A stretch of DNA of 64,000 nucleotides from Aldrovandia affinis (GCA_029706075.1 JAINUG010000227.1:189001-253000); one strand, 5' to 3'. Positions 1 to 13,320 are shown, counted from the first letter of the stretch. The notes: a model not told the origin generated them from the letters alone. Numbers and translations are program-made.

Positions 1-361
1 ATTTCTCAAGAAGTGTAGTGGTAAGGAAGCCTGTACTTGTATCTAGAAATTTGCAGGTTCAGTTTCAGGTGGAGGCACTGATTCTGTGTCCCTGTTCAAG
101 GTACCTTCGCTGAATGGCTTTGGTAAGTACCAAGGTGTATAAATAGATAGTGTTATTTTCTTATTAAAGATATTAAATTGTATGCCAGCCTGGATTAAAA
201 TGCTTGCCAAGCAAATAAATTATGAGAAAAGGAATTAACTGCTAATGAGAGCTTTGGTTGCTCAATCTACCCAACAGCTCTCAAACATTTTTATCTGTAT
301 GTGTCTGTGTTAAGGGTAGATGGGCTAGGTGTCGCTAAGTGTTCTTTGCGTCGGGCAAAGA

Positions 362-1293
362 TCAGAACATGGGGTCGTTGTCGGACTTCCAGGCTGGCCC
401 TGCGCCAGGGCGCATCCGGCCCCGCCCGCCATAGAGACACGGCAGCTTGTGATTGGCCCGCATCACCACGGCGACGTTACAGGAATCTGGCTTCCTCACC
501 ACCTCGCACCAGTCTGGGTAATCTATCGGCTGAGCGCCACTAGGGGGCAGCAGAGAGACACCGACCGGCAAGTACATCAGTTGGAGCTTAATTATTAATT
601 AAGAAAAATAATTAATTGCATTATTGTAGCAATTACTTGGTAAATATAAAAACATTTTAAACATTTTCTAAAAATTATTGTAAATAATAAATTTGCACAA
701 GATGCTAGGTAATATACTATTTGGACAGAGATTTCTGTAAAATCTCTACAACAAAAATTGTTCTACTTCAGAGATATGTGTTGCCTAAGCAACACATATG
801 CCTATATGCCTATTTGCTATATGCCCCAAGTGCTAACCCCAGTTCAGTTTCAGGTCTTATCAGTTAATGATTTGTATTGCGAGTATGAAAGGGATATATA
901 AATTTTATATGAATGTGGCTGTAGAGGGAGAGGGATACTCACTGGTCGCAGCAGCCCACTCCAAACGGCTCCAGGCACACGCACTGGTAGCACTCAGGCG
1001 TCAGCCAGCTCTCCCCCATCCCAAACACCTGGTCCCGATGCTCGCATTTTGCTGCACAGCAAACGCAGGGCACACAATGATGAGCAGTTACAGATGAACA
1101 CACATGTACACATGCACGCTTACTTAAATGCCCATACGTACGCACGCATACTCAGACACACATATATGTACATACACACGGACATGTGTGTCCGTGTGAT
1201 TAATGAAAAGTCACAATAACATTGCAATATATGTATAAAAAAGCTCCCCAGACATTGAGTGATGGCAGATATAAAATAAAGAATCTCTGGCAT

Positions 1294-1325
<32 letters not shown>

Positions 1326-1866
1326 ATGCTGCAATACTCAGTATTAGTTTTTTTGTGAATGGCAAAAATGTTAATGGTAACTAACCTTTAATCGTAGCCA
1401 GCGTTTGGTGGTGAGTGATAATAGAGTGTTAATTGCAAGTGTTGGACGTCAGTGTTTACAGCAGTGTTGAGAGTGGATATTCAAAGATTCAAAGTCAGTG
1501 TTGGTGGTGAACTCTGATGAGTGTCGACAATGGTGAGTATTGATAGCTATTGCTATAGTCAGATTTGATCAGAGAGTGTTAATGGCAAGTGTTGAAAGTC
1601 AGTGTACATTGTGAGTGTTGACATTGATTGTTAACGGTAAGTGTTGGAAATCAGTGTAGATTTGTGAGTGTTGCCAGTTATTGTTAATGGTCAGTGTTGA
1701 AAGTCAGTGTAGATTGTGAGTGTTGATGATGTACGGTGTGTCAGGTCCTACCTTTGGCGTTGAAGTAGCATTCCCCACCGGTGTAGACTGAGATACAGGG
1801 CAAGATGGCGCCCAGGATGCAGACCATTGCCAGGAGAACCTGCCTCTCTCTCTGTGCTCTCCACAT
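362..1866 (-). CDS. msmp: MSMP-like microseminoprotein, complete, 3 coding exons
   Basis: Small secreted cysteine-rich protein of the beta-microseminoprotein family, closest in memory to MSMP (PC3-secreted microprotein, reported as a CCR2-binding chemoattractant). Coding exons on the minus strand are 1866-1752, 1051-943 and 539-362. All have GT-AG borders and the phases (1, then 2) join without a shift, giving 133 aa against 139 in human. Residues 1-30 (MWRAQRERQVLLAM...) form a hydrophobic signal peptide. Mature segments include ECYFNAK, GESWLTPECYQC, GVGCCD and QPIDYPDWCEV, which align with human MSMP CYFQAQ, GESWLRKDCFHC, GVGCCD and HPIDFPAGCEV. Ten cysteines remain after the signal peptide, the family number. 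The ATG at 1866 is in frame and just upstream of the hydrophobic core; a second ATG lies 13 codons in. A possible 3' splice site just upstream of the ATG suggests a noncoding first exon. Confidence 0.88.
537..553 (+). promoter_or_regulatory. candidate CTCF site overlapping msmp exon 3 acceptor
   Basis: CCACTAGGGGGCAGCAG is a near-perfect match to the vertebrate CTCF core. Read on the minus strand, the same bases are the polypyrimidine tract and AG of the msmp exon 3 acceptor. A motif match alone does not show occupancy. Confidence 0.45.
1294..1321. repeat. (CA)n microsatellite in msmp intron 1
   Basis: About 13 CA units, slightly interrupted at the 3' end. Confidence 0.95.
1390..1730. repeat. 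degenerate minisatellite in msmp intron 1
   Basis: Repeated phrases of the type AGTGTTGAAAGTCAGTGT and TGTGAGTGTTGA recur with a period near 53 bp. The three copies at about 1580-1730 are the clearest, and earlier copies decay upstream. Confidence 0.7.
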
Positions 1867-2720
1867 CTCTCTCTCTGTAAAACCACACCAACACAGTCAA
1901 TCTCCCTGTACTCCAAACTCTTCTACTTTCTCCTGCCTTCTCTCCCTCTCCTCCGTTTTTTTCCATTTAGAGAAGATGGTGACACCTCCTATTCCCTAAT
2001 CCATTGCCTATGTCACCCTGTCTCCTTCTCTTTTTGTTAAATCCTCTGGTTCATTTCTGTCTTTGTCGTGCTTTTCCCATTTTTAATTTTTCTCTCCGTT
2101 TTCTTCTCTGCCTATTTCTGTCTCTTATCTTCTCTCCTGCCATCCTCTGTCTCTTTCTCTCTTCTTCTCCTCATCTCTTCCTCTAATGACCTTTTTAGCT
2201 GCTGTCATTTCTTTTTTTCTTGGTCTTTTTTTGGGGGAGGGATCGGCCTCCTGCCTGCCCTGTGATCTCTGTCCCTCCGTGTCATCTTTTCTCCTCCCCT
2301 GCCTCTCCTCTCCTGTGACTATTACTTTTTTTATTCATTCTTTCTGTACTGTCTCCTCATTGAGGCCTTGCCTTCTTCCCTTCTTCCCTGCCTTCCCCAT
2401 GTTTTCATCCCTCTTTCCTTTTCAGAAATAAAAGCAAAGAGGAGGTAACAGTAAAGTAAAGGTGTATGTCTCCTTACTGCTTTGGGTTTTCTCTCCCGTC
2501 TGTGTTCTCTTTCTCTCTTTCTCTCTCTTTTCTTCTCCTCTTCCTGCTTTTACCCCCTTGAGCGTCTGAACTACAGTGCCTCATACAACCCCTCAGATAT
2601 TTATACCCACATCTCACTATCTCTCTGTCTGTCAGATGTACGTTTACCCTCTTCCCCTCCTCCTCCTCTTGCTCTTCCTTTGCTCCCTCTTTCTCTCTCG
2701 CAGAGTGTGTCTGCATACAG
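1850..2720. repeat. long pyrimidine-rich tract upstream of msmp
   Basis: For almost 900 bp the plus strand is overwhelmingly C and T (TCTCTCTCC, CTTCTTCTCCTC and similar), with only short interruptions. The reading frames in it are composition artefacts rich in Ser, Leu and Phe. Confidence 0.8.
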
Positions 2721-3765
2721 TGTGTGCTAACACAGATAACATTCTTACCGCAGTAAACTTGTTTTGCTTTTTGTGTCTTACCGCCTTGGGAACTCTGCTC
2801 CCTGTAGTATCAGAAATTAGTGAAATGATCAATGTGCAATTGAGCAATTAAGACTATTAGGAGATTGTGCATGTAATTTATGGGAGAGAGAGTGTGTGTG
2901 TGTGTGTGTGTGTGTGAGTGAGCTGAGCGTTGCTCGCACCCTTGTGGTACGTTTCCAAACTTTTTTTGATCCAACAATAAGGATGCACCTGTTTAATGTA
3001 AGATATTCTATAGTCAAAATGGCTTTTTTGACATACACATACACACACACACACACAAATCTGGACACACAACAAATCTGACACCAAACACTAAAAAATA
3101 TTTAAAGTGCTCGTTCTACTGTGGAGAAGGTTTTAATTGACTGAAGAGCATTATGCATTATGTTGAACATTTTTACTATGTTCAAATGCATATATTATAG
3201 AATATATGAAGTATCACTACTTGCACTTATATTATTCAGTAAATCATATAATTTGTTGTGGAATTGAATAAAGTACTTTGTCACATTATACAATCGGTAA
3301 ATATGCTTTAGGAAGTAGTATTTGTCCTAATATCCTGTCAGCAGTACATTCTGGCATGAAGAGATTTCGTATTTCATATTTTACCATAAATGTGCATATA
3401 GTATATTACTTATTGAAAGGGCATGGCTTTTGAATGGAAATTGTATTCATACTCTTGTTTGGGAAGTCTCTCTTGTGGTTGAAAGGTCATGCCACAGTTG
3501 TGAACTTGTGAGAGTCACTGTTTTGCGAGTGTGACTTTAAGTGTTGTGTATGTTGCGTACGTGTACACGCATTATCAATTTTATCTTGGTGTGCAGAGTT
3601 TTGTATCTCTTTGTTCTTGTGTCTCTTGTGCCTGTTTGCACACACTGCCTTGTGCGTGTTGATAACACACAGAGACACACTCACAAAATGGGCAAACATA
3701 CACACAATGAATGGTTTACCTGTTGTTCTAGCATTTTTCTAGGCTTTGGTGATGTGGCCACACGA

Positions 3766-3785
3766 TGGAGCGCCCTCTAGTGTTA
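3766..3785 (-). promoter_or_regulatory. candidate CTCF site
   Basis: The reverse complement reads ACTAGAGGGCGCTCC, matching the CTCF core. Motif only. Confidence 0.35.
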
Positions 3786-4013
3786 TTGCACAAATATTGA
3801 ATGCAACCCCACAGCCTGGTCTAATCAGATCACATAGCCAGTGATGCACTCCACACTTAAGAAAGATTTAAATCCATTTAAATAAGATATAGTGACAGTG
3901 TAATGGTAGGATTATAATCTTAAAGGTCATAAATAATAAGATGGGCAATGGCAGTAAATTATATATTTATAAATTGTATATCGTAAGTTGCTGGAAGGTA
4001 TAGATGCATATTG

Positions 4014-4186
4014 CTAAAAACATAACAGGGTTAGAGCACAGGCAATTAAAAGCACATAAATGGGCTATCAAATGCAATTCTTCCTTAAAAACGTATCCCT
4101 GGTATAGCTTTGGGACATATTTCTTGCTGGGGTTCTCCAGAATCAAGTATGAGTCACACAACCACAGATTAATATGAAGTCACGGC
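4014..4186. repeat. dispersed repeat, copy 1 (partner 8655-8805)
   Basis: Starts CTAAAAACATAACAGGG and ends near GAAGTCACGGC. The second copy is in the same orientation 4.64 kb away and differs mainly by two short deletions. No coding content is recognised. Confidence 0.85.
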
Positions 4187-5249
4187 TGCATTCGTACACA
4201 CGTGTGTGTTAGTGTGGTGGCTAGGAGGCACAGATGGTAGGGGAAAAATGATCTATTAAAAGGTTTATTAACAGGAAGGAGAATGCTTGCAGCCAATGTG
4301 AGTGTAACCATTCTCAGTATGACTATCCACTGAATGTTTCACTTCTTCAGAATGTAACGCCTACAATATTGGCTAAACTGAAAAATAGTACATGTATCAT
4401 ACCAGGCCTTGCATCACTAAATTGGTTGCCAATTCAATTTAGAATATATATTTTTAAATTTTTATACCTAAATATATCACTATATGAGTATGAGTATGAC
4501 TATTATAGAATAATAGTATTGCAATAGTTTATGTTGTATTGGTTATTAACTGTCAATGTTTTATTGGTTATTGGCTGTGTAGTTAATCTACAGGATTTAG
4601 GAGTCTTGGTGTTCATTCTGCTGCCTTTTCTTATAAATCCAGAGCATTTTGTACATTCCTAAATGGTCATTATTAAGGGTTTGCATTTGCCTTTCAGGAT
4701 TTCACAGTGCTTTACAGTGAAGGGGGTAACCTCACCTCAAACCACCACCTGGGGGATGCATGGCAGCCATTTTGTGCCTGCACGCTCAACACACACCAGC
4801 TGAGGTGGAGTTGACCCTCTCCCTGGTTTTACTTGAGCTTTATTAAAATGGCTGTGCTTACATTCTCCTGTCCTCTGCCCACAACCTGCATTTGACCTTT
4901 GATCTTTTTCCCCCTCTAGCTGGGGCATGAGGCTTGAGTTCACACATCGACCAGCTGAGGTTTCTTGTACTATTACGTGCACTTTAAATCAACCGTGAGC
5001 CTGAAATCAGACTTGTAAGGGCAAGCTGAAAGTCATTATCATTCTCAAACACGGTTAAGCGTGTCAGCGCTGTACTCTGCTTTAGCGTGTCTCTGACTTA
5101 GTTCCTGACCTTTTAGATACTTTTGAAACGGTGAACCCTGTAGCTCAGGATATGGGATGTCGTCCCTCCCTTTCACAGTACCTAATATTGTTTATCTGTT
5201 TTTCGTTGACACCTTTAACCAGAGCAGCTTTCACCAAATACCTTTCACC

Positions 5250-5375
5250 ACATTGTCCATTTGTACAGCTGGGTATTTATTTTATATGGTTTCTCAACGG
5301 CAGTGCCCCTTCTGAGAATCAAGCCTACAACCTCTCAGTTACAAGCCCAGTTCCCTAACCATTATACTACAGGAA
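5250..5375 (-). mobile_element. tRNA-type SINE fragment, head only
   Basis: Reads on the minus strand as a SINE head with a tRNA-like promoter (GTATAATGGTTAGGGAACT, then a B-box-like segment near 5325). The characteristic tail is missing. Confidence 0.55.
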
Positions 5376-7689
5376 GGGCAGTCCTTCCGGCACCATGACT
5401 GCAGCCCAGCTGGCGGACTGCGGAGTGAAAAGAAGCTGCATGGCTGGCTGCATGCATGCATGTATTTTGGAGTATGCGCATGCTTGTGTTTTTTGCCCAT
5501 TCCAAAATTGGAGAAAAAAATAGAATAAAAGTTATTTAACAAAGGCACTACAGACAGCATACTTCCATTTCATTTACCAGTCATGGTACACAGACAGGGG
5601 AAAATACGCTGATGACAGATGACAACTTTAGCAGTATAGTCAAGCAATTCAGCAGCCCAGTGTGAATCAGGAAAATAAAAGGTTTCCATAGCATCATCTC
5701 CAAGACAATCGTACATAGTGGGGGCGATACAAAAGCCTCAACCCAGCAGGGTTGTAACCTTTCGCTCCGGTGCCTTTAAAGTGCTGCTTGTTGCCGTAGT
5801 GACATCGCTGCCTCATTGTAGAATTGTGCCCAAGATCTGTAGGAATATGTCTGATATTTAGTTGACGTGTTACATAGGAAAACAACCGAATATCAAACAT
5901 ATCACACAGCTCCTGGCCCGGAAAGGAATCTGTCCATCTGTTCGTCTGTCTTCACTCTCTTCAGTGAGCAGGGAGGCGTCCCCTTGAGTTTGTCCGCTGG
6001 GGAACAGCATGGGACAAAAGAGAGGAGGGAGAGGAGGAAGAGATCCGAGGAGGTGGAAAAGAGATTGAGAGAGGAGAGAAACGAGAGTATGGGGGTAGTG
6101 AACGAGGGAGAAACTGGGGAAGGGGCTGAGTAGGAAAAGAAAAGGTAGAGGACAGAAGAGAGACCAAACACATTGAGACACATGAGACCAGAATATCAGG
6201 CATTGTCCTGTATATTCAGGTTCACAGGAAAATTAAACTGGGGGAGTCGGTAGGAAAGGTATACTCATTGATTAAAAGAACAGGGGGATAGGTATACCAA
6301 TGGAATACACATTCAGGGTCCATGGATAGGGAAAACTCAAGAATTAAACACTCAGGTTCTGTGCAAAGGGTATACGTAAGGATGAATAATGCATAAATCA
6401 CACACACTCACACACACACACACACACACACAGGCACACCCAACAAGACTCACTCGCGATGAAACAGCAGCCAGGTATTTCTCATCAACGATCCTGTTGG
6501 TGGTTCTCAGTCTCTGCAGTGCCTGTGTGTGTGTGTGAATGCGCATGTGTGAGTGTGACTATGTGTGTGTGTGTAGATGTTCGCAGCACCAGTCGTTCTA
6601 AGTCTGCAGGATGGATGAAATCTAACCCTGCTCTAACCCTGCTTCCTGTGCCCGGCGATGCAGCCATTAGCAGGCCAGGCTGTGTAGAGCAGCAGACTCC
6701 AGACTGGTATGTGTTGCTGCACTGCCCTGGCATTACAAGGCCAAATAAAATGCATTAAAATAAAATTAACAGTGCTCTGAGCCCTCGTGTAAAGGTGGCT
6801 GTGCACCAGTGTGTGCAGCAGTGGTCTATGTGCTAGTAGTGGTGTGAGTGTGTCATTATAATGGTCTGTGTTGGTATGGGTGTATGAGTGTGCTGTGTGT
6901 TAGTATGGGTGTATGAGTGTGTGCCATCAGTTTAGCGCTGTGTGCTGTGGTCCCATGGGGGCACAGGGGTACATATATACCCCCCTGTCCCGTGTGGGTC
7001 GTCCCATCAGCACGTGGGCCCGTTCGCTGGCTAATTAACAGTGTTATTGATCGATGTGCCTCACGGCCCTTCCTCCCCTTGCATTAGCCTGATCAATAGT
7101 TTTGATTTCCATTTGGGACGGGATGGGACTGTTGAGTCCACACTCAACAAGCCCTGTGTCTCTCTTCTCTCGCTCTCTTTTTTAAAACAAGTTAATTTAA
7201 CGCTGCATATTCACGTTTTTTTTAGTTTTTTGGGGGTTATTGAATTTTGGAGTCCTATTTAGACATACGTCTTGTATCTTGCTGTAACCTCTTGTTTTAG
7301 CATGATATACAGTGGAAAACATAATAAATATGATTTTGGAGAGGAGTTTTTTTTTGGCCTGATTAAACATTATAAATATGATATTTGTTTTGGCCTGAGC
7401 TCAGTATCTCAAAGGCAGATGTGAACACCACCACCTGAGAGGCTTTGGCGCCCTGTTCAGCCAGTGAGCCGTGGTGTTTAGTGTCAGGAACACGCCTGTG
7501 CTAATGGCATTGCATTTACAGCTTCTTTTGGTGCTTCCACCGACATGGTTTACCAGCATCATTAATGCCAAGGCCAATATCTGCCCTTCTGGCTCAAGGA
7601 CAAACTCCCTACAGATTTCCTGCATGGATTGCCTGTACAAGTCTAACGCTGGCCCACCTACCTCATTGGAAGAAGAAAATTGTTGTTGT

Positions 7690-7910
7690 GGGGGCAGTGT
7701 AGTATAATGGTTAGGGAACTGGGCTTGTACTGGAAAGGTTGCAGGTTTGATTCCCAGGTGGGGCATTACCATTTTGCCCTTGACCAAGATATACTTAACA
7801 TGAATTGCTTCAGTAAATATCCTACTGTATGAATGGATTGTATGTAAAATAAATGTAAACTGTAAATCACTCTCGATAAGAGCGTCTGCTAAATGCTTGT
7901 AATGTAATGA
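7690..7910 (+). mobile_element. tRNA-derived SINE, full length
   Basis: The A-box region is GTGTAGTATAATGGTTAGGG and the B-box region GGTTTGATTCCCAG. A central body follows, then the tail with GATAAGAGCGTCTGCTAAATG and a final TGTAATGTAATG. The same family recurs at 30.98, 34.35 and 51.88 kb. Confidence 0.8.
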
Positions 7911-8654
7911 AATTAAGCAAATTAATTAAGCAAAGGTTTAAAAAGGTAACAAAGTCCTTTGCTTATTTTTGTAACCCCCCCGGTTCCTCTCCTCTTCCTG
8001 TTCTCCTAAATCTCCTCCCTTTTGCCCCCAAGAACATTGACCTTGTGGAATCAGCCGGAGCGGAACAGAAGTTCCCTAATTGTCTCCATAATTATAAGCC
8101 TTTGGGTGTTGTTATCATCTGTGGGGGTCAAGGGATGTTCATTAGAGTAGATTCAGTCAATACCTCACTTCACATGGTTACAGGGTATTATTGTAAAAAT
8201 AGTCTCAGTTTCCTACATATCTCCTACATATTGGAGGCAGCCGTCGCTGTGCTTTCAGTCAATCAGATTTTCGCTCCGTATCGAGGTGAGATTGCATTTT
8301 AAAGCGCGTCAGAGAAAAAATGTCATTACAAATTGGTGACAAATGCATCCTCCCTTAGCAATATAACAACCAAAATAATGAAAGCAGAACCTGATACTCT
8401 GGATGGGCTGCAAATTTCATATCATTTCACCAAACATATTGAGGGCACCTAGCGTCAGTGTGTTTCTCTATCTAGTTAAAGGGCTAGCCATGCTCCAAAG
8501 TAACAGAGTTTCAGCGAATTATTTTAAATTAATCATCATAGTGTTTCAACTTAATTTTTATCATTGGTATAAATTAGCCTTGGTTATGCCATGTCATTGA
8601 AAGTGTTTGGTGGATATGGTGATACCTAAGTGGTATGGCATAATTTCATCCATT

Positions 8655-8805
8655 CTAAAAACATAACAGGGGGCACAGGCAATTAAAAGCACATAAATGG
8701 GCTATCAAATGTCATCCCTGGTATAGCTTTGGGACATATTTCTTGCTGGGGTTCTCCAGAATCAAGTATGAGTCACACAACCACAGATTAATTTGAAGTC
8801 ACGGC
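8655..8805. repeat. dispersed repeat, copy 2 (partner 4014-4186)
   Basis: Nearly identical to the first copy over about 150 bp. It lacks a short GTTAGA segment and about 18 bp around the sequence between ATCAAATG and TATCCCTGG. Confidence 0.85.
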
Positions 8806-11089
8806 AAACTGCAAACTGCACGTACTGTAAACTAGCAGTTCTTACATTTTCCGAGCCCACTACCCACCTACTTCTTAAAATGTAGCCAAATGTATGTCAA
8901 AATAACTGAATGTTCACAGGTAACTAGTGCAGTGTTTAATTTGACGGGTGTGTCAATGTCAATGGGAAGGAAGTGTTATTTTTCCCCCATTTTACAAACA
9001 TACAGTGTTGCCCCATTTCTTGGCCCCCATATGTATTATGGTACACAAGTCCATGCTCCTCCAGTCTCCATCTTCAAATCCAGACTAAAATCTAATCTCT
9101 TTAGCCTGAGCCTGGCAGTCCCTGCCCATCCCCACCAGTGACCTGCTCAATCCTTCCCTGTTCTCCCTCCTCCCACATAAAAATAAAAATAAAAGTATTT
9201 GTGGCCCAAAATGTGTCCGGCTGCCCCTGAATTTGCTGTACGTTTTACTCACCTGGCTGAGTCAGTAGCTCGCAAAAGATCGGCTTTAACAGTCCATGTA
9301 TAAAAAACACTGCTCCACACTCCAGTTTGGCCCACCCATTCAGATTCCTGAATTCAGATTCCTGAAAATAAATATATTTTTATCTTTTTTTTTGGTTTAA
9401 TTTTCACTAATGAATTGTTTTGTATTGGGAATCATTTGAATTATGTAGCCTATTAATAATAGGCCCCGCCTAATAATAATAATTAAATAACTTCCTCTCT
9501 TGCGTTTGTTGACTACATTATGTAGCCTACCTACTCACGCCAATAGTTTTGTCTGACTTTCGCGACCGTAGCAGCTGATGTGCAACTGTGCAACTATGGC
9601 TAAATAAATAGCTAGCTATCATTGACCCGTTTACTTAAAAAACCATGTCGGAAGGAAGGAGGATGAACATTTTTTGGATCAGGATATTGATAGAGAGAAC
9701 TTCCCTTCACTAATTGAAGTAGCCTACTCGATAGCTGCCCTGCAGACATTTTCCCCAATAGGCTATTAACTGCCTGTTTAAGGGCAATCATAAATTTTAT
9801 CCGCAACAAATCGGATCCAGACAAGCCTGAAATCATCAATGTTGAGTCTTGTTGACTGGACACTTGCACAACTTGACACTTTTGTCTTTTGAAAGAGAAC
9901 TAGCTAACAGACACGTTGGATTACGATGACATTGGGCTATGAACCTCTTCAATTCAAAACCCAGACAACTCCACCTTGTGTAGCCTAGAGCCTATAAGGT
10001 AGGCCAATACGGTTTCCTTTTTTTAGTCTGGCCCGCCGTGGCATGGTTAGATTGCGGCCTCTGTGAGCGAGGGAGTTCTGAATTTGTGATACAGTCCTAC
10101 TGTAGGCCTATGGTTATTTAATTTGTGGTTGTATTCCTGTCTGTGCACCAATTAAGGGCGGGCTATGCAACACATTATTATCGTGAGCCCTGGCTGTTAC
10201 GTTCCATGGCTAGCTAGCCATTCACCTGGCTGGCCCATAGATATGTCTATTGTGATCTCTCTTAGTGGGTGATGTATTTAGGTGACACTTTTTACCAATT
10301 CAAACAGTTGTATAAGCAGATGTATAGGCCTACTAAACCGAATTTATGCCATCTTCACTCTGTCCCTCCACATAACTATTGTAGGTACATCAGTCTAGCG
10401 GCGCCTATACTCTGTTGTAGAGAAAATTAAATGTGGCACACCCAGTTTTTCTGATGCACACCCACCGTCTTTTTTCTGGCTACGCTACTGATTTCACTTA
10501 ATTTTGTTTTGTTTTCATCCCTGTAAAGTGTGTTGAGACCTGGTAAGGATGCACTTTAAATAATGTGTATGACTTGACTTCTCCCCCCCCAACCGTGTGC
10601 GGGGTGGATAGGGTAGCCTATATGTGCCCCCAATGGGGATCGAACCCCATCATCCCCGATCATTTTTTATGAGGGCAAATACAAAACAGGAAGTGGTTCT
10701 TTAATATCTAAATCCAGAGTTCAGTACCCTCAACCTCTTAGCACCTTCGTTCTTTCTTTCTTTCTTTTCATCCCTCCTCCTTTTTTCTCTTTTCCTCAGT
10801 ACCCTTCTCTCTACCCTCTCTTTCTTTCACTCTTGTGGGGGGTGAAAGGGGAGAGGATGGGGAGGGTGGGTTTTTCGACGCACACTTTGGGTTAATATTG
10901 GATTATAGCCTACGTCTCTCCCCCCGCCCTGGGTAACCTTGTCCCGGACTCTGGTATTGTATTGATCACGCGGCCAGCAGCTGCGCCCTTTCACCCGCTC
11001 ACTGTCACTGCACATCAGCGTCATGGCAACGCTTCGGTACTGGGCATCACTCTGGCGGCCCGTTAGGCCAACTGAAGAATATATGCATT

Positions 11090-11136
11090 TATTACTGTAA
11101 GTCGCTTTGGATAAAAGAGTCTGCTAAATGGCACAT
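11090..11136 (+). mobile_element. SINE tail fragment
   Basis: Holds the tail motif GTAAGTCGCTTTGGATAAAA and TCTGCTAAATG, followed directly by an AT microsatellite. Confidence 0.6.
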
Positions 11137-13017
11137 ATATATATAGGCTATATATATATATATATATATATAGGCTATGTGTGTGTGTCTATTTAAATAT
11201 TTCTCCACGGATCTCTCCATCCTTCCGACTCATCCTTTTCTTTGCTTTGTTTTGTTCTGTTTGTTTGTTCGTTTTTTTACTCCGGGATACCATGTTGACC
11301 TCTGGGAATCGTAAGGACACCAAACAAACAACAACCAGCAACCCCATGCAGAGCGTGAGCAAACAAATAAATTCTACCGACGCAAAAAGAAAGCGCCCTT
11401 TAGTTACGTAGAACGCCTCGCTCCGTAAACACACGTCACGAACCAGACGAAACTAAAAGGAACGGATGAATGAAAGAATGGAAAGTGGAAATAATGGAAA
11501 CCGTTATATTGAAACTGCCCATCCTGCTAAAAACACACACACACACACACACAAACACACAACCCAGAACAGATTGCTTGATACTGGTGCTGATCATGTT
11601 TAAATGCACAAAGGACGCTGAATTAGCCTGTTTCATAGTTTAACATGATCATTGAAAGGCCATTCAACATAATTTTGGCCCTACACTGCCCCATCATCGG
11701 ACGCGATATTGGTAAACGATAACATCGATCCAAGTCCGATCAAAGGCATTGTGGTCCATGACAAAAACGCTGAAAAACTGTTAAACAATGGACTCTTCTG
11801 CAAAATATATACATGTGCTATAATGCGTTATAATAGCCCTTACATATTACTTGCCAACTAGGCCTATTTAACACATAAAAGAAACGTGAGAAACTACCAA
11901 ATGTATTTCGTAAAAAGCACACAACATGAAACACATACTTTAATTTATTTATTTTATTGCAGTACATTATAAGGCTATATAATAGATAGTATATAATATA
12001 AAATGCCATATAATAGCAATAATGTTATCTGGCTTGCAAGCTAACTTAGCTAGCTAGCTAGTTATTAAAAACAGAATGATACAAAGCTAATGTTAACGAC
12101 TCAACTGGTTAGCCATAATAGTGAAGTTATCCAATTTATTTAATCTTAAAAACACTAATCATAAGAAGGTAGCCTATGTTGCTAGCTAACGTTAGCTACG
12201 TCTCTTCCAATGTCAAGCAGCGCTAGCTAACTCGCTCTATGATCACTATTCAATTCAGTTTCGAATATAAAGTTTCGATTCACACACGTTTATAAGTTCA
12301 TGTTTGTCTCCTTGCTTGCTACCAACAACTCTTGCTGCTTCACTAGCATTGCGTTAAAAAATAAAGACCTACCAAATCAATATTCATGTTTATTTAATTC
12401 TCTTATTTTCAAAGCCTGGCCAAACAGACGTTAGAAGTTAGTCTGGGTTATTTTGTTGTGTAGTTTGTGTTTGTACGTTGTTTGACAATTGACTCCCATC
12501 ATGTTCGCGATTTGGAGACCTTTCACACACAATGCATTGTTTTGTTTAGCATTTCCTGGCACGTACCAAGCTTATCAACAAGGCTGTATCATTTCACGAG
12601 CAGGTGTGTACCGTTCATTATCACCGCAGCACATTTAGGGAGAGACTACAGTATTATGAAATGTGTTTTTCTTCTCATGCTGTACAAACAAAAATATTTT
12701 CTACCCGCCTAACTATAAACTTGTTAACTCAGTAAATTACATAGCCTATTACTTGGTTAATCTATTTAATGGAATCGAAAGAAGTCATTATAAATAAATT
12801 CAATATTTTAATGAACCATTATAAATGGTGAACTTTTCAAAATGTAGTCTGTTGTCTTGATGAACACATTCAGCCGCTGATAATAAGCGTTCACTGGATC
12901 GGGTTCGCTGTTGTGCCCTGTATGTTCACGTTGTATACGCTGAAGAGGCGAGTCTTCGTGATCCATGAAGAAGGAACTAAACAAACAACGAAAACATTTA
13001 CATCCCTTGGCTGACAC

Positions 13018-13320
13018 CAGTTGCGAGTTTAGACCCTATTTTGGGGGTGCTTTAGTCACCCTGTCTTTCATCTCAGCCCCCCTGAAAATGTTTAGTCATT
13101 ATTTTCTAAAAAAACCATTTGTACTTAATATCTATTTTTTTAAATACCACAGATAGAGAGTGGCATTTTAATTTTGAGCGACCACCATTGTGGTGTTTTT
13201 GTTTTGGGGAATGTAACAGTGAATTAATTTAAAAATGTAGGCTTGTGCTTTGCATGTGTACATCTCACATTCTCATTGGGGGTGAGCCCCCCTAAAGGTA
13301 AAATCCTAAAATCGCCCCTG
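13018..13320. mobile_element. hAT-type MITE with 8-bp TSD
   Basis: The 303-bp element starts CAGTTGCGAGTTTAG, and its inverted 3' end reads CAGGGGCGATTTTAGG. The two ends are imperfect terminal inverted repeats of hAT type. It is flanked by an exact 8-bp duplication GCTGACAC (13010-13017 and 13321-13328), the hAT hallmark. No transposase is encoded, so it is non-autonomous. Confidence 0.85.

Larger units (their letters stand above)
1867..13009. other. intergenic region, repeats only
   Basis: Between msmp and the first hAT MITE I see no exon series with usable splice sites and protein similarity. The stretch holds the CT tract, microsatellites (2893-2917 GT, 6402-6432 CA, 11531-11552 CA, an AT run at 11137-11172), a purine-rich run (6008-6175), SINE copies and an internal direct repeat, all listed separately. 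The block 10860-11440 is somewhat richer in CpG and contains an X-box-like CGTCATGGCAAC at 11020, so it could be an unannotated promoter. I found no transcript attached to it. Confidence 0.6.

Noticed and set aside
2004..2730. Several Ser/Leu/Phe-rich open frames on the plus strand and Arg/Glu-rich ones on the minus
   Set aside because: Composition artefacts of the pyrimidine tract, without splice context or similarity.
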